A DNA stretch of 64,000 nt from Pusillimonas sp. (GCF_029263785.1 NZ_JAJUFE010000004.1:51539-115538); one strand, 5' to 3'; shown: positions 25,049 through 36,396, counted from the stretch's first letter. The notes: generated by a model from the letters alone, not told the origin. A program made the numbers and translations.

Positions 25049-26065
25049 ATGCGCATCGGCCCCTGGCAACTTCCCAACCCCGTCTTCGTGGCTCCCATGG
25101 CGGGAGTCACAGATCGCCCCTACCGCCAATTATGCAAGCGGCTGGGGGCAGGTTATGCCGTGTCCGAAATGGCAGCCAGCAACCCGCGCCTGTGGAACAG
25201 CGTCAAGTCATCTCGACGGCTTGACCATGAAGGCGAATCGGATCCCGTCGCAGTGCAGATTGCCGGATCCGACCCTGACATGATGGCTGAGGCCGCGCTG
25301 TTCAATATCAGAAAAGGCGCGCACATTATCGACATCAACATGGGGTGTCCGGTCAAGAAGGTCTGCAATGTGGCCTCGGGCTCGGCATTGCTGCGCAACG
25401 AGCCCCTGGTCGCCGACATCGTAAAAAGCGTGGTCGAGGCATGCCGGCCCCATGACGTGCCCGTTACGCTCAAGACGCGAACCGGCTGGGATGCAGCCTC
25501 GAAGAACGCATTGCGAATCGCGACGCTCGCACAAGACCTGGGCATTGCCGCGCTGACCTTGCACGGACGCACACGTGCCGACATGTACAAGGGCCGGGCC
25601 GAATACGACACCATCCGGGAAGTAAAGCAGGCGCTCGAGATACCGGTCATCGCCAACGGTGACATCGATTCGCCCGAGAAAGCGCAATACGTATTACAGT
25701 ATACGGGTGCCGATGCCGTGATGATCGGCCGGGCAGCACAGGGGCGTCCCTGGATATTCCGCGAGATCGCGCATTTCCTCGAAACCGGAAACCATCTTCC
25801 GCCGCCCACGTATGGCGAGCTGCGCGACTGTCTGCTCGAGCACCTCGAACACCACTACCGTTTTTACGGCCAGTACACTGGAGTCCGCTCGGCCCGCAAG
25901 CACATCGGCTGGTATCTCGCCGATATGCCGGAAGCCGAATCTTTGATAACCTGCATCAACCAGGCAGAACAGACTGCTGATCAGATACGGGCGCTCGAAC
26001 AATGGTTTGATAATCAGCCGTCCCACGAGCCGATCAGCATTGGGCCTACAGCGCTGGCGGCCTAA
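25049..26065 (+). CDS. dusB: tRNA-dihydrouridine synthase B
   Basis: A 338-residue FMN enzyme that reduces uridine to dihydrouridine in the tRNA D-loop. Motifs: FVAPMAGVTDRPYRQLCKR, VQIAGSDPD, INMGCPVKKVCN with the catalytic Cys, GSALLRN, KTRTGWD, LHGRTRADMYKG, ANGDI and MIGRAAQGRPWIF. The dusB-fis operon arrangement matches that of many proteobacteria and supports DusB over DusA or DusC. Confidence 0.95.
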   Translation: MRIGPWQLPNPVFVAPMAGVTDRPYRQLCKRLGAGYAVSEMAASNPRLWNSVKSSRRLDHEGESDPVAVQIAGSDPDMMAEAALFNIRKGAHIIDINMGCPVKKVCNVASGSALLRNEPLVADIVKSVVEACRPHDVPVTLKTRTGWDAASKNALRIATLAQDLGIAALTLHGRTRADMYKGRAEYDTIREVKQALEIPVIANGDIDSPEKAQYVLQYTGADAVMIGRAAQGRPWIFREIAHFLETGNHLPPPTYGELRDCLLEHLEHHYRFYGQYTGVRSARKHIGWYLADMPEAESLITCINQAEQTADQIRALEQWFDNQPSHEPISIGPTALAA

Positions 26066-26093
26066 GCAGCGTCAAGAACATTCTTTAACTACT

Positions 26094-26333
26094 ATGAGCG
26101 TCAATAATCCCTTAGAGCAATGCGTGCGCGAAAGCCTTGAGCGCTATTTCTCGGACCTGGGTGATTCAGAACCCCACGACATGCTGGCAATGGTCGTGCG
26201 TTGTGTCGAACGCCCCGTGCTTGAAGTGGCTCTCGAAAAAGCCAACGGCAACCAGTCGCGCGCCGCCGAAATGCTGGGCATCACCCGCAGCACTTTGCGA
26301 AAGAAGCTGCAGCTGCACGACATACAACCCTGA
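26094..26333 (+). CDS. fis: Fis-family nucleoid protein
   Basis: A 79-residue DNA-binding protein of the Fis group. The helix-turn-helix is at the C-terminal end ([26 protein letters not shown]), preceded by the dimer region [14 protein letters not shown]. It is shorter than E. coli Fis (98 residues) and lacks part of the N-terminal hairpin, typical of betaproteobacteria. ATG 26094 lies 28 bases after dusB, in its operon. It bends DNA and affects rRNA and other promoters. Confidence 0.93.
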   Translation: MSVNNPLEQCVRESLERYFSDLGDSEPHDMLAMVVRCVERPVLEVALEKANGNQSRAAEMLGITRSTLRKKLQLHDIQP

Positions 26334-26361
26334 TTTTTTTCTTTCCTTTCTCATTTTTCGC

Positions 26362-27957
26362 ATGAAGATCCAGACCGCCCTGCTTTCGGTTTCAGATAAG
26401 ACCGGCATTGTTGAATTCGCCCAAGCACTCGCCCAACGAGGCGTCAGGCTGCTCTCTACCGGAGGCACGGCCAAGTTGCTGGCTCAATCCGGCCTGGCGG
26501 TCACCGAAGTGGCCCAGCATACCGGGTCTCCCGAGATTCTGGATGGCCGGGTCAAGACCCTGCACCCAAAGATTCATGGCGGCCTTCTGGCGCGTCGGGA
26601 CAACGCCGAGCACCTGAAGACGATCGAAGAACACGGCATCGACCGTATCGACTTGCTGGTTGTGAACCTGTATCCCTTCCGCGAAACCATCGCCAGGCCT
26701 GATTGCAGCTTCGCCGATGCTGTCGAAAACATCGATATCGGCGGTCCGGCCATGCTTCGTGCTGCAGCTAAGAACCATGGCACCGCTGAAGGCGGCGTTA
26801 CAGTCGTGATCGACCCCCTCGATTACCCACGGGTTCTGGCCGACATCGACGGACCTGCCAGCCAGCCATCGTACGCGCTGCGGCTCGAATTGGCTGCGAA
26901 GGTCTACGCACATACTGCCGCCTACGACGGCGCAATCGCGGCCTACCTGAGCAGCCTGACCGAGGCTGAGCCCGCCCAGCAAGCCAGCCCCGCGCGCCAG
27001 GAATGGCCTCGTGTGCTTACCTTGCAAGTGCGCCAGGAGCAATCATTGCGCTACGGAGAGAATCCTCATCAGTCGGCGGCCTTTTATGTGGACGAACCCG
27101 TTGGCGCGGGCCTGTTGGGCAGCATGCGTCAGCTACAGGGCAAAGAACTCTCGTACAACAATATTGCCGATGCAGACGCCGCCTGGGAATGTGTGCGCAA
27201 CTTGCCGGACTGCGGCTGCGTCATTGTCAAGCATGCCAACCCGTGCGGAGTTGCGGTTGCCGATACACCCGAACAGGCGTATCAAAAGGCGTACAAAACC
27301 GATTCCACCTCCGCCTTTGGCGGCATCATTGCCTTCAACCGCCCCGTAGACGTGGCCACGGCACAAGCCATCACTTCGCAACAGTTTGTAGAGGTACTGC
27401 TGGCCCCTGCTTACGACGCTGAGGCACTCGAAGTATTTGCCGCCAAAAAGAATGTGCGGGTCCTTCAGATCCCGCCCGGCACGGCAAGCAACACATTCGA
27501 CGTCAAGCGGGTTGGCGGAGGATGGCTGGTGCAAACTCCGGACAACCATCACCTCACTGCCGACGGCCTGAAGGTCGTCACGAAAAAAGCACCCACCGAT
27601 CAACAGATGCAAGATCTGCTGTTCGCCTGGCACGTCGCCAAATATGTCAAATCCAACGCCATCGTGTTCGCATCGCAGGGCATGACAGTAGGTGTAGGGG
27701 CCGGACAAATGAGCCGCATCGACTCAGCGCGCATTGCATCGATCAAGGCGCAGAATGCCGGCCTCAGCCTTGCCGGATCGGCTGTGGCATCCGATGCCTT
27801 CTTTCCTTTCCGCGACGGCCTCGACGTAGTGGCTGACGCCGGGGCGACATGTGTCATTCAGCCCGGAGGCAGTGTCCGTGACGACGAAGTGATCGCTGCC
27901 GCCGACGAACGCGGCATCGCCATGGTTCTTACCGGCCTGCGGCATTTCCGCCATTAG
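26362..27957 (+). CDS. purH: Bifunctional AICAR formyltransferase / IMP cyclohydrolase
   Basis: A 531-residue enzyme for the last two steps of IMP synthesis. The cyclohydrolase domain is at residues about 1-200 ([49 protein letters not shown]). The formyltransferase domain follows ([24 protein letters not shown] with the catalytic Lys-His pair, [39 protein letters not shown]). Full length. It follows fis by 28 bases and precedes ruvC by 13. Confidence 0.97.
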   Translation: MKIQTALLSVSDKTGIVEFAQALAQRGVRLLSTGGTAKLLAQSGLAVTEVAQHTGSPEILDGRVKTLHPKIHGGLLARRDNAEHLKTIEEHGIDRIDLLVVNLYPFRETIARPDCSFADAVENIDIGGPAMLRAAAKNHGTAEGGVTVVIDPLDYPRVLADIDGPASQPSYALRLELAAKVYAHTAAYDGAIAAYLSSLTEAEPAQQASPARQEWPRVLTLQVRQEQSLRYGENPHQSAAFYVDEPVGAGLLGSMRQLQGKELSYNNIADADAAWECVRNLPDCGCVIVKHANPCGVAVADTPEQAYQKAYKTDSTSAFGGIIAFNRPVDVATAQAITSQQFVEVLLAPAYDAEALEVFAAKKNVRVLQIPPGTASNTFDVKRVGGGWLVQTPDNHHLTADGLKVVTKKAPTDQQMQDLLFAWHVAKYVKSNAIVFASQGMTVGVGAGQMSRIDSARIASIKAQNAGLSLAGSAVASDAFFPFRDGLDVVADAGATCVIQPGGSVRDDEVIAAADERGIAMVLTGLRHFRH

Positions 27958-27970
27958 GCCGTCCCAAGCC

Positions 27971-28513
27971 ATGCGCATCCTTGGCATCGACCCCGGTCTG
28001 CGACGTACTGGTTTCGGAGTCATCGATGTGCTGGGCTCGCAACTGAACTACGTAGCCAGCGGCACCATCATCGTCCCCAAGGACGAGCCGCTGGCACAAC
28101 GCCTTAAAGTGATCCTGGACAACATCCGCGAAGTCATTCGCGACACGGCCCCCACCGTCTCGGCGCTTGAGAAGGTGTTCGTCAATACGAACCCCACCTC
28201 CACCCTCCTGCTGGGCCAGGCTCGCGGTGCCGCCTTATGTGCGCTGGCCGACCACGGCCTTCTGGTACACGAATATACGGCTCTGCAAATAAAAAAATCG
28301 GTTGTCGGCAACGGTCACGCTGCCAAGGAACAAGTCCAGGTCATGGTGCAGCACCTGTTGCGGCTGAACGGTGTACCATCACCTGACTCTGCGGACGCGC
28401 TGGCCTGCGCAATCTGTCACGCCCACATCGGCCCGCTGGCTGACCGGCTGGCACAGACTACGGTCACTCCCGGCAGGCGAGGACTGCGACTGCGTGCAGG
28501 CAGGCTTACCTGA
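27971..28513 (+). CDS. ruvC: Holliday junction endonuclease RuvC
   Basis: A 180-residue resolvase that cuts Holliday junctions after RuvAB branch migration. The RNase H-fold acidic residues are visible: Asp7 in [13 protein letters not shown], Glu in SALEKVF, and acidic residues in the C-terminal [15 protein letters not shown]. Full length. It is first of ruvC-ruvA-ruvB on one strand. Confidence 0.97.
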   Translation: MRILGIDPGLRRTGFGVIDVLGSQLNYVASGTIIVPKDEPLAQRLKVILDNIREVIRDTAPTVSALEKVFVNTNPTSTLLLGQARGAALCALADHGLLVHEYTALQIKKSVVGNGHAAKEQVQVMVQHLLRLNGVPSPDSADALACAICHAHIGPLADRLAQTTVTPGRRGLRLRAGRLT

Positions 28514-28563
28514 CAAGCAATCAACAGTTGGCCGCCGCCAGGCGGCTCTGCAAGGATGTATCA

Positions 28564-29136
28564 ATGATAGGACGCATCACCGGCACGTTGCTGGAAAAAA
28601 CCCCTCCCACAGTGTGTATAGATGTCGGCGGCCTCGGGTATGAAATCGACGTTCCCATGAGCACACTTTACGACATGCCCGAAACCGGGGCGCGAGTAAC
28701 GCTATACACACACTTGGCCGTACGCGAAGACGCGCACACGCTGTATGGTTTTCTGACCGCTCAGGAACGTTCCGCCTTTCGCTCTTTGATCAAGGTTACC
28801 GGCATCGGTGCGCGAACGGCGTTGGCGGTGCTGTCGGGCATGTCGGTGCAGGATCTGGCCAACGCCATCACACGACAGGAAACCGGCCTGCTCACCCGGG
28901 TGCCAGGCATCGGCAAAAAAACCGCCGAACGCCTGCTGCTGGAGCTGCGCGGCAAGCTGGGCGCTGACCTCGAGTCCGATGTGTCCCGTCCTTCGTCTGG
29001 ACGCGATGACATACTGAACGCACTGTTATCACTTGGTTATTCAAGCAGTGAGTCGCAGGCCGCGCTCAAGTCGCTGCCCGACGATGTAGACGTGGCGGAA
29101 GGCATCAGGCTCGCATTGAAATCATTGTCGCGCTGA
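28564..29136 (+). CDS. ruvA: Holliday junction DNA-binding protein RuvA
   Basis: A 190-residue protein that forms tetramers on four-way junctions and loads the RuvB motor. The N-terminal OB fold begins [12 protein letters not shown]. Two helix-hairpin-helix motifs follow ([19 protein letters not shown] and [24 protein letters not shown]), and the C-terminal RuvB-contact domain is [23 protein letters not shown] 28564 is used because it begins the family N-terminus; the longer frame adds 12 residues. Confidence 0.97.
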   Translation: MIGRITGTLLEKTPPTVCIDVGGLGYEIDVPMSTLYDMPETGARVTLYTHLAVREDAHTLYGFLTAQERSAFRSLIKVTGIGARTALAVLSGMSVQDLANAITRQETGLLTRVPGIGKKTAERLLLELRGKLGADLESDVSRPSSGRDDILNALLSLGYSSSESQAALKSLPDDVDVAEGIRLALKSLSR

Positions 29137-29221
29137 TATGCGCACAAGGCGCGCCTCAGGCTTCCGGCCATACAGGCTGGTGTACGATTGCCTTTGACAT
29201 TGCTAAACATTCTTCAAGCTC

Positions 29222-30295
29222 ATGGCCATTCATTCTGACTCGCTTTCCAGCGACGCCCCTTTAGAGCGCGTCGTCACGCCACGCAGCGCTTCGCCCAATG
29301 AAGAATCCATTGAGCGCGCCCTGCGGCCAAAGCTGCTGCAGGAATACGTTGGGCAGCAACGCGTCCGCGAACAGCTCGAGATCTTTATCGCAGCGTCAAA
29401 AAAACGAAACGAATCGCTGGATCATGTGCTGTTGTTTGGACCTCCGGGTTTGGGCAAGACCACACTGGCGCATATCGTGGCTCACGAAATGGGCGTGCAG
29501 TTGCGCCAAACGTCCGGACCCGTGCTGGAGCGTCCGGGTGATCTGGCTGCCCTGCTCACCAACCTGGAACGAAATGATGTTCTGTTCATCGACGAGATTC
29601 ATCGCCTGTCGCCCGTAGTGGAAGAAATCCTTTACCCAGCGCTTGAAGATTTCCAGATCGATATCCTGATCGGCGAAGGCCCGGCCGCACGCAGCGTCAA
29701 GCTCGACCTGCAGCCCTTTACCCTGGTCGGCGCCACCACCCGTGCCGGGATGCTTACGAATCCTCTGCGCGACCGCTTCGGCATTGTGTCCCGTTTGGAG
29801 TTCTATACAACGGATGAACTGGCGCGCATCGTCACCCGCAGCGCTCATTTGCTCAACGTCAGCATCAGCCCGGACGGAGCGCAGGAAATTGCCCGTCGCT
29901 CGCGTGGCACGCCACGGATCGCCAACCGCCTGTTACGCCGGGTTCGCGATTATGCCGAGGTCAAGGCCGACGGTCGAATCGACGCCACCACGGCAAGCGC
30001 CGCACTGGCCATGCTTGAGGTCGATCCGCAAGGGCTGGATGTCATGGACAGAAAACTGCTGGAGGCCATCGTGCACAAGTTTGACGGCGGTCCGGTCGGC
30101 GTCGACAGCCTCGCGGCGGCGATCGGGGAAGAGCGCGATACGATCGAGGACGTCATCGAACCTTACCTGATTCAGCACGGTTATCTGCAGCGCACGCCGC
30201 GCGGACGTATGGCAACACAGACAACGTGGCGGCATCTGGGTCTGACGATTCCAGCTTCAACCAAAAACCCGGGCACCCCCGATCTCTTTGACTGA
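29222..30295 (+). CDS. ruvB: Holliday junction branch-migration helicase RuvB
   Basis: A 357-residue AAA+ motor. It has Walker [13 protein letters not shown], Walker [10 protein letters not shown], the sensor I region GATTRAGML, the arginine-finger segment [10 protein letters not shown], sensor [21 protein letters not shown], and the C-terminal winged helix ([13 protein letters not shown]). Full length; completes the ruvCAB set. Confidence 0.97.
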   Translation: MAIHSDSLSSDAPLERVVTPRSASPNEESIERALRPKLLQEYVGQQRVREQLEIFIAASKKRNESLDHVLLFGPPGLGKTTLAHIVAHEMGVQLRQTSGPVLERPGDLAALLTNLERNDVLFIDEIHRLSPVVEEILYPALEDFQIDILIGEGPAARSVKLDLQPFTLVGATTRAGMLTNPLRDRFGIVSRLEFYTTDELARIVTRSAHLLNVSISPDGAQEIARRSRGTPRIANRLLRRVRDYAEVKADGRIDATTASAALAMLEVDPQGLDVMDRKLLEAIVHKFDGGPVGVDSLAAAIGEERDTIEDVIEPYLIQHGYLQRTPRGRMATQTTWRHLGLTIPASTKNPGTPDLFD

Positions 30296-30318
30296 GCATT
30301 CGGCCAGACCACAGGCAA

Positions 30319-30343
30319 GCGGCCCGACTCAACATCGGGCCGC
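30319..30343. repeat. Inverted repeat between convergent ruvB and SBP genes
   Basis: A 9-bp perfect stem, GCGGCCCGA / TCGGGCCGC, with a 7-base loop. No T-run follows on either strand, so it is at best a weak or factor-assisted terminator. Confidence 0.4.
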
Positions 30344-30370
30344 AGCTGCCGCTAACTACATTTACAGGCT

Positions 30371-31543
30371 TCAGCTCATCTCGCACTCCGTCTGGTATGG
30401 GTCGGTCAGGTCTTCTACGATTTTTCCGACCGGCGCATAGTCGAGCTTGCCCGCTGCGTCAGGCTCAACCTTGACCAGATACCAGTCCTGGATGGGGTAT
30501 TGGTTGGGTGCAAACTTGAACTTGCCCCGCACGCTTTCAAAATCAGCCTTGCGCAGCGCCTCCCGGAACGCGTCGGGTTTCCCCTTGATGTCGCCATTGA
30601 CGGCCTTGAGTGCCGATGCAATCAGGCGAGCCGTGTCGTATGACGTCGCCGCGTACACGGTGGGACGCCTGCCGTATTCCTGCTCGAAGGCCTTGACAAA
30701 CGCGCGACTTGCCTCATTGTCCTGTTGGGCAGTCCACTGGGTACTCAGATAAAACCCTTCGCCTGCGTCCCCCGTGGCAGCCAGCATGCGGTCATCCATC
30801 GAGTACAGCGTTGTGACCATCTTGATATTCTTTTTAAGCCCCGAGTTATGCAGCTGTTTGGCAAAGTTGATGCCTGCGCCGCCCGGCATGAACTCAAAAA
30901 TTGCGTCCGGTTCCAATGACCGGATTCGGGCCAGCTCTACCGAGAAATCAGACTGATCCAGCTTGGTGTAGATTTCGGCAAGAATTTCACCTTTGTACGA
31001 ACGCTTGAAGGCGGTGAGAGCGTCGCGACCTGCCTGATAGGCCGGCGCAAGGATCACGACCTTTTTTACGTCCATATTATTGGCTGCCAACGCTGCGGCG
31101 TCTCCGAAAGCATCGTTCTGCATGGCCACGGAGAAAAAGTTGGGATGACAGGCCTTGCCGGCAAAGTTTGAAGGCCCGGCATTCAGGCTGACGTAAAAGC
31201 CGTCTTCTTTAAGGACTGCCGGCACGACCGCAATCAATACGTTCGAAAAATTGACGCCCGTAAACAGACGTACCCCGTCTTGCAGCATCTTCTCGGCCGA
31301 CTGCTTGCCCGTGGCAGGCTTTAGTCCGTCATCTTCGATAATCAGGCGAACCGGCACACCGCCAAGTTTGCCCCCTTCCTGCTTGACCGCCAGACTGAAT
31401 CCGTCGCGTTCATCCTCGCCAATGTATCCGGCAGGCGTGGACAAGGTGGTGATGAAGCCGATATCAACCGGCTCTTGAGCATGAACCATCGCCGCCGCTG
31501 TCGCCAAAGCCAAGGCGGCTCCCAACTTACTGAAGTGTTGCAT
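30371..31543 (-). CDS. ABC transporter substrate-binding protein, branched-chain amino acid type
   Basis: A 390-residue periplasmic binding protein with a signal peptide (MQHFSKLGAALALATAAAMVHA). The type I fold of the LivJ/HAAT group is visible: GFITTLSTPAGYIGEDERDGFSLAV, VRLIIEDDGLKP, then the central KKVVILAPAYQAGRDAL. In Burkholderiales such proteins bind aromatic acids, amides or amino acids as well as Leu/Ile/Val. No permease or ATPase gene is near, so it is an orphan. AGGAGA precedes ATG 31543. Confidence 0.88.
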   Translation of the reverse strand: MQHFSKLGAALALATAAAMVHAQEPVDIGFITTLSTPAGYIGEDERDGFSLAVKQEGGKLGGVPVRLIIEDDGLKPATGKQSAEKMLQDGVRLFTGVNFSNVLIAVVPAVLKEDGFYVSLNAGPSNFAGKACHPNFFSVAMQNDAFGDAAALAANNMDVKKVVILAPAYQAGRDALTAFKRSYKGEILAEIYTKLDQSDFSVELARIRSLEPDAIFEFMPGGAGINFAKQLHNSGLKKNIKMVTTLYSMDDRMLAATGDAGEGFYLSTQWTAQQDNEASRAFVKAFEQEYGRRPTVYAATSYDTARLIASALKAVNGDIKGKPDAFREALRKADFESVRGKFKFAPNQYPIQDWYLVKVEPDAAGKLDYAPVGKIVEDLTDPYQTECEMS

Positions 31544-31989
31544 AGATGTCTCCTGTTTTTATAAGGCGGCATGCACACGGACTGACTTCTTGCAGAAAAC
31601 CACCGCTGTATGCCGGGTTTACCCACACTTCTACCAACCACGCCCCACTTCCAAACCAGCTTGATATTTACATTCTTAAGGCGTGTATGCTCCAACAACT
31701 TAATTGACGTTTATCCAGCACTTCGTCGCAGGCGACCCGAACACCAGCCGCATCCAAATCAATTACAGTGCGCGCCAAACCAATCCTGTGGCACGCTCTG
31801 CACCTGAGCCCTGTACTGCAGCTAGGCCCCAGGGCCGACCATCGATAGCCATTTTGCGAAGCGAAGAGTCCTGCTCATGATGATAGGTCATTAACGCGTC
31901 CATGGTGCAAAGGTTCCTTTTTGCAGATGCGTCACTGATCTGTGGTAACGGCTACAGACCGGTACAAGATCAACCCTTGGCACTGCGCG
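31544..31989. other. Intergenic region with no recognised feature
   Basis: 446 bases between the orphan binding-protein gene and the SDR gene. Short frames exist, but none has a ribosome-binding site or recognisable product. I see no tRNA, repeat or terminator. It probably carries the promoter of the binding-protein gene at its left end and the 3' end of the SDR transcript at its right. Confidence 0.5.
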
Positions 31990-32760
31990 TCAGGAATGGG
32001 TTGCGCCGCCATCTACCGTGATGGACTGACCGGTAATGAAACTGGATGAATCCGAAGCCAGGAACAACATTATCCCGACAAGATCCTCGGGTCGCTGTCC
32101 ACGCGGTATGCACTGCATCGCCACGATTCTGGCTTTGGATTCGGGTGTAACGGTTTCCCGCGCAATCCCCGTATCCACCGAGCCCGGCAAGACCGCGTTG
32201 ACTGTCACTCCGTGAGGCCCGAGCTCTCGCGCCATGGAACGCGTCATCCCTTCCAGTCCCGCCTTGGACGCGATGTAGTGCAGGTAATTGGGCCGTCCCA
32301 GTGTAACGGCTCCCGAGGCCACGTTAATGATTCGCCCGCCCCCCTTTTTGCACATGATCGGCGCGAAGTGCTTTGCGCATAAGAACGGACCGGTCAGATT
32401 CACCTTGAGCACGCGCTCCCAGACGTCCAGCTCGATTTCGTGAAACGGCTGCATCTTGAGCGTGGAAAACAAGGCCGCATTATTGATCAGCACGTCGACC
32501 CCGCCCTTTGAATTCCAGAGCGATCGCGCAAGCTCTGCGACCTGCGCTTCGTCAGTAACGTCGAGCGCGGCACCCGTCACTTGCAGCCCCTGATCAGACA
32601 ACTGCCTGGCCATGGACGTGACGACAGGTCCTTGTATATCGGCAGCAATGACGCGGGCCCCCGCTTGTGCAAACGCTTCCACCAGCGTCTTGCCTATGCC
32701 CTGGCCTCCGCCAGTAATCAGTACAGTCTTTCCGTGCAGCATAGTGGTATCCGATTGCAT
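31990..32760 (-). CDS. Short-chain dehydrogenase/reductase
   Basis: A 256-residue classical SDR. NAD(P) motif TGGGQGIG at residues 16-23, DV pair (ALDVTD), NNAALFS, catalytic Ser in NVASGAVTLG, and YIASKAG giving the Tyr-x3-Lys pair. It ends SITVDGGATHS. Substrate unknown. It is translated just after the CrtI-like flavoprotein (2 bases between stop and start), so the two likely act in one pathway. The residue after the cofactor strand (ADI) suggests NAD. Confidence 0.88.
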   Translation of the reverse strand: MQSDTTMLHGKTVLITGGGQGIGKTLVEAFAQAGARVIAADIQGPVVTSMARQLSDQGLQVTGAALDVTDEAQVAELARSLWNSKGGVDVLINNAALFSTLKMQPFHEIELDVWERVLKVNLTGPFLCAKHFAPIMCKKGGGRIINVASGAVTLGRPNYLHYIASKAGLEGMTRSMARELGPHGVTVNAVLPGSVDTGIARETVTPESKARIVAMQCIPRGQRPEDLVGIMLFLASDSSSFITGQSITVDGGATHS

Positions 32761-32762
32761 GT

Positions 32763-34364
32763 TCAGTTCCGCAGCGATGCAAGCCGCGCCCGCAGGTCTT
32801 CGGTTTTCCACCACTTCCTGATTCCAAGTTCGTCGGCGATCAGCCCGGCAACGATATATCCCGCTCCTCCGGATATGGCGCCCCCTGGATGGGTTGCGGA
32901 ACCCGCCATATACAAGCCTTGTATGGGCGTACGATAGCCGAAATGACGGTCCATGACCTGATCGGCCGACAACGCACCCATGAAAATGTCGCCGTTACGC
33001 ATGTTGGGCAAGTGATGCACGTATTCCTGCGAGGTGTACACATACATACCAAGTATGTTGTCGCGAGTCATATTGGGGCAGTACTGGGACCATCGGTCGA
33101 TCATCTTTTGTGCGAACTCGGCCTTGAATTCCTCGAAGCTCTGCCCGTCCAGATCGGGACTGTGCGGCATGACGTGCCATGCATAGGTTACGTGCTTGCC
33201 TTTGGGCGCCAGCGAAGGATCGAGCACGCTAAGCGGTCCGGAGCCAAACTGGATGATTTCAGGTACCTTGTTCTTCTTTACGTCCTCGTGCGCCGAATTG
33301 AGTTCGTCCATGGTGTCGGCACCGATGCTCCACTTCTGGGTCAGACGTATATTGGGGTCGAAGCTTTCCGCCACAAAACGCGGCATCTCCTTGAGCGCCA
33401 GGTGCAGGCCAAACAGGGACCAGGTCGTATATTTGAAGTCGTCCAGCTTGCGCCGCAAGCCTTCAGGAAGCTGGTCTCGTCCGATAAAGTTCTCGAAAGT
33501 CTGGTGGACATCAACCGTAGACGCCACGAAACTGGAGGCCTTTGCGGTTCGACCATCGGCACATTCGATGCCTGTCGCCCGGCCGTTTTCAATGACTATG
33601 CGCTCGATCTCGCACTGATTCCAATAGGTGCCGCCTGCCTCGATGTACCGTTCCATGAGGCCCCGCGCCAGGTTGAAGCTTCCACCTTTACACAATTGAT
33701 ACCCGGTCGTGAGATCAAACGCGCGAATCACCGAACCCATCGGAGACGTCTTGTTCAGGGTATCTGTCAGCCAGGTGCCGAACAGGGACACCTTGAAAAG
33801 AAATAGCAAGCGAACGTGTTCGTTTTCAAAAAGCTCTTCGACCACTTCGAGAGGCTGTCGATTGCAGATATCCAGAAACTCCCTTCCCAGGGGGTGCCGA
33901 CCCAGCAACTGGGCTCGCTCTTCGGCCGGCAAGGGTTCGGCGTAGCGCTCTGGAAGAAACACATCAGTCGTGATTTTTTCGGCCTTGATATTCCATTCCC
34001 GGAAAGTCTCGGCATCTTTCCTGGAAAAGCGGGCGATATTGGCGACCGTCTCTTCCAGGTCGCGCCCAAATACCAGGGCAGAGCCGTCGCGATGCGCCTG
34101 CCCGAATTCATAGCGCGGTGTGATGTACGGCACTTTCTCGCCAAGCTGCAGGTCGCGGTACCAAGGCGTATGCTCGATATGGAAGTGGTTGATGGAATGA
34201 AGGTTGTGATAGAAGCCGGGCAGTGTCACTTCTTCGGTACTGAGACCACCGCCGTATGTCAGACGTCGTTCGGTAAGCAGCGTCTTCAGGCCGGCTTTCG
34301 CCATATAGGTTGCCAGTATCAGACCGTGATGCCCCGCACCAATGACAATCGCATCAAAAGCCAT
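32763..34364 (-). CDS. FAD-dependent oxidoreductase of the phytoene-desaturase/PYROXD2 type
   Basis: A 533-residue flavoprotein. The N-terminal dinucleotide motif is IVIGAGHHGLILATYMAKAG, followed by TERRLTYGGGLSTEE. The C-terminal CrtI-like signature is YMAGSATHPGGAISGGAGYIVA. The overall layout matches NAD(P)/FAD oxidoreductases annotated as phytoene dehydrogenase-like; there are no other carotenoid genes here, so carotenoid desaturation is not implied. GGGGGAGAC sits directly before ATG 34364. Operon with the SDR. Confidence 0.85.
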   Translation of the reverse strand: MAFDAIVIGAGHHGLILATYMAKAGLKTLLTERRLTYGGGLSTEEVTLPGFYHNLHSINHFHIEHTPWYRDLQLGEKVPYITPRYEFGQAHRDGSALVFGRDLEETVANIARFSRKDAETFREWNIKAEKITTDVFLPERYAEPLPAEERAQLLGRHPLGREFLDICNRQPLEVVEELFENEHVRLLFLFKVSLFGTWLTDTLNKTSPMGSVIRAFDLTTGYQLCKGGSFNLARGLMERYIEAGGTYWNQCEIERIVIENGRATGIECADGRTAKASSFVASTVDVHQTFENFIGRDQLPEGLRRKLDDFKYTTWSLFGLHLALKEMPRFVAESFDPNIRLTQKWSIGADTMDELNSAHEDVKKNKVPEIIQFGSGPLSVLDPSLAPKGKHVTYAWHVMPHSPDLDGQSFEEFKAEFAQKMIDRWSQYCPNMTRDNILGMYVYTSQEYVHHLPNMRNGDIFMGALSADQVMDRHFGYRTPIQGLYMAGSATHPGGAISGGAGYIVAGLIADELGIRKWWKTEDLRARLASLRN

Positions 34365-34449
34365 GTCTCCCCCTGTGTCGGTATTGTTGATCCCATCACC
34401 AATGCAACAGACCCGGTAAAACCTGGCGAATTCCCGCTGTGCGAACGCG

Positions 34450-36279
34450 TCAGACGGCCCTTACACAGCGAAGCAGCTCGTCGCCATATGCCTCGCGTTT
34501 GCGCGATCCCACACCACTGATCCGCCCCAGCTCCTCCAGGGTCTGTGGGCAGTTTAAGGCAACTTCGCGCAGGGTGGCGTCATGAAATATGACGTAGGCA
34601 GGTACGCCATGACTTCGTGCCACCTCTGCGCGCCACGCGCGCAGCGCTTCAAAGCGACGCTGCGCCTCGGGTGGAAGCACGATCTCCGGCTTGCTGCGGC
34701 TGGAACCGGTCTTGGCACGGGCCGCACGCTTCTTTTCCGACTCGCGCCGGAACATCAGCGTTTTCTCACCTTTTAGCACCGCCCTGCTTCCATCCGTCAG
34801 GGCCAGGGTTCCGTATCCTTCGTGATCGACGGACAGCAGGCTCTGGGCCAGCAATTGTCGCAACACTCCCCGCCACGCCTGCTCCGACAAGTCGGCACCT
34901 ACGCCAAATACGGACAGGCTCTGGTGATCGTACTGCTGAACCCGTTCGGTCTGTTTGCCACGCAGGATATCAATCAGGTGTCCCGCCCCAAAACGTTGTC
35001 CCCGTTCACGCCAAAGCCGATATACCGCCGACATGATTTTCTGGGCCGCAACCGTTCCGTCCCACGCCTCCGGCGGTTCAAGACAGGTATCGCAGTTTCC
35101 GCAAGGTTCGATCTGCTGATCAAAGTACGCCAGCAGCCGTTGTCGCCGGCAGGAAACGGTTTCGCAAAGACCAAGCATGGCATCGAGTTGGGCGCCCAGA
35201 CGCCGACGGAACACATCTTCTCCGGGGGAGTCGTCGATCATGCGTCGTTGCTGAACGACGTCCTGCAGTCCATAAGCCAGCCAGGCGGTCGCCGGCTGGC
35301 CGTCGCGGCCTGCCCGGCCAGTTTCCTGATAGTAGCCCTCGACAGACTTCGGCAGATCAATGTGGGCGACGAAACGCACGTCCGGCTTGTCGATCCCCAT
35401 GCCGAAGGCAATTGTGGCAACCATTACGATTCCATCTTCACGTAAAAAACGTGACTGGTTCTCGGCACGCACCGTTGCACTCAGACCGGCGTGATAAGGC
35501 AGCGCCTCGATACCGCTCTTGCACAGGAACGCAGCAGTTTCCTCGACACGGGCACGCGACAGGCAATAGACAATGCCACAGTCGCCCGGGTGCTCTGACT
35601 GAATGAAATCAAGCAACTGCCGACGGACCTCGTTTTTCTCAACGATGCGGTAGCGAATATTGGGTCGGTCAAAGCTCGAAACGAAATGCCGCGCTTCGGT
35701 CAGTTGCAGACGTTGGGCAATCTCGCGACGCGTTTCGCTGGTGGCCGTGGCGGTCAGTGCAATGCGGGGGACGTCCGGCCAACGGTCTGCCAATATCGAC
35801 AGTTGCAGGTATTCGGGCCGAAAATCGTGTCCCCATTGCGAGACGCAGTGCGCCTCGTCGATGGCGAACAAGGCGACCCGGCCTTGCGACAACATGTCCA
35901 GACAGCGATCCGTCAACAAGCGCTCGGGCGCCACATACAGAAGGTCCAGCTCGCCCGCCAGAAACGCTTGTTCCACCTCGCGAGCCTCGCGCCAGTCCTG
36001 GGTGGAGTTCAAGAATGCAGCTTTTACGCCAAGCTCGATCAAGGCGTCAACCTGGTTCTGCATCAGTGCGATCAGGGGGGAAATCACGACGCCCACACCG
36101 GGACGCAGCAACGCCGGTATCTGGTAACACAGCGACTTGCCGCCCCCGGTGGGCATCAATACCAACGCATCGCCACCTTCTTGAACATGCTCGATAATCG
36201 CCTGTTGATCCCCCCGGAACGAGTCATAGCCGAAAACTTGCTGAAGAACATCCAGGGAACCGGAAATAAGAGAGGACAT
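34450..36279 (-). CDS. recQ: ATP-dependent DNA helicase RecQ
   Basis: A 609-residue 3'-5' helicase. Motif 0 near [14 protein letters not shown], Walker [28 protein letters not shown] (the RecQ DEAH box with aromatic-rich loop), [22 protein letters not shown], the RQC zinc site ([10 protein letters not shown]...CGNCDTC), and a C-terminal HRDC domain ([22 protein letters not shown] to [17 protein letters not shown]). Full-length RecQ that acts in recombination initiation and fork repair. Confidence 0.95.
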   Translation of the reverse strand: MSSLISGSLDVLQQVFGYDSFRGDQQAIIEHVQEGGDALVLMPTGGGKSLCYQIPALLRPGVGVVISPLIALMQNQVDALIELGVKAAFLNSTQDWREAREVEQAFLAGELDLLYVAPERLLTDRCLDMLSQGRVALFAIDEAHCVSQWGHDFRPEYLQLSILADRWPDVPRIALTATATSETRREIAQRLQLTEARHFVSSFDRPNIRYRIVEKNEVRRQLLDFIQSEHPGDCGIVYCLSRARVEETAAFLCKSGIEALPYHAGLSATVRAENQSRFLREDGIVMVATIAFGMGIDKPDVRFVAHIDLPKSVEGYYQETGRAGRDGQPATAWLAYGLQDVVQQRRMIDDSPGEDVFRRRLGAQLDAMLGLCETVSCRRQRLLAYFDQQIEPCGNCDTCLEPPEAWDGTVAAQKIMSAVYRLWRERGQRFGAGHLIDILRGKQTERVQQYDHQSLSVFGVGADLSEQAWRGVLRQLLAQSLLSVDHEGYGTLALTDGSRAVLKGEKTLMFRRESEKKRAARAKTGSSRSKPEIVLPPEAQRRFEALRAWRAEVARSHGVPAYVIFHDATLREVALNCPQTLEELGRISGVGSRKREAYGDELLRCVRAV

Positions 36280-36396
36280 GCGATGGGATGACGATGTTTC
36301 AGGATCAGGAAGCTGATGAACAAAGAGTGAACCGGACGGACCGGCGCGCGGGTCGAGCAGGCATTTTAGCCCGTTGAAACCTGGCCGCCCTGCCGG

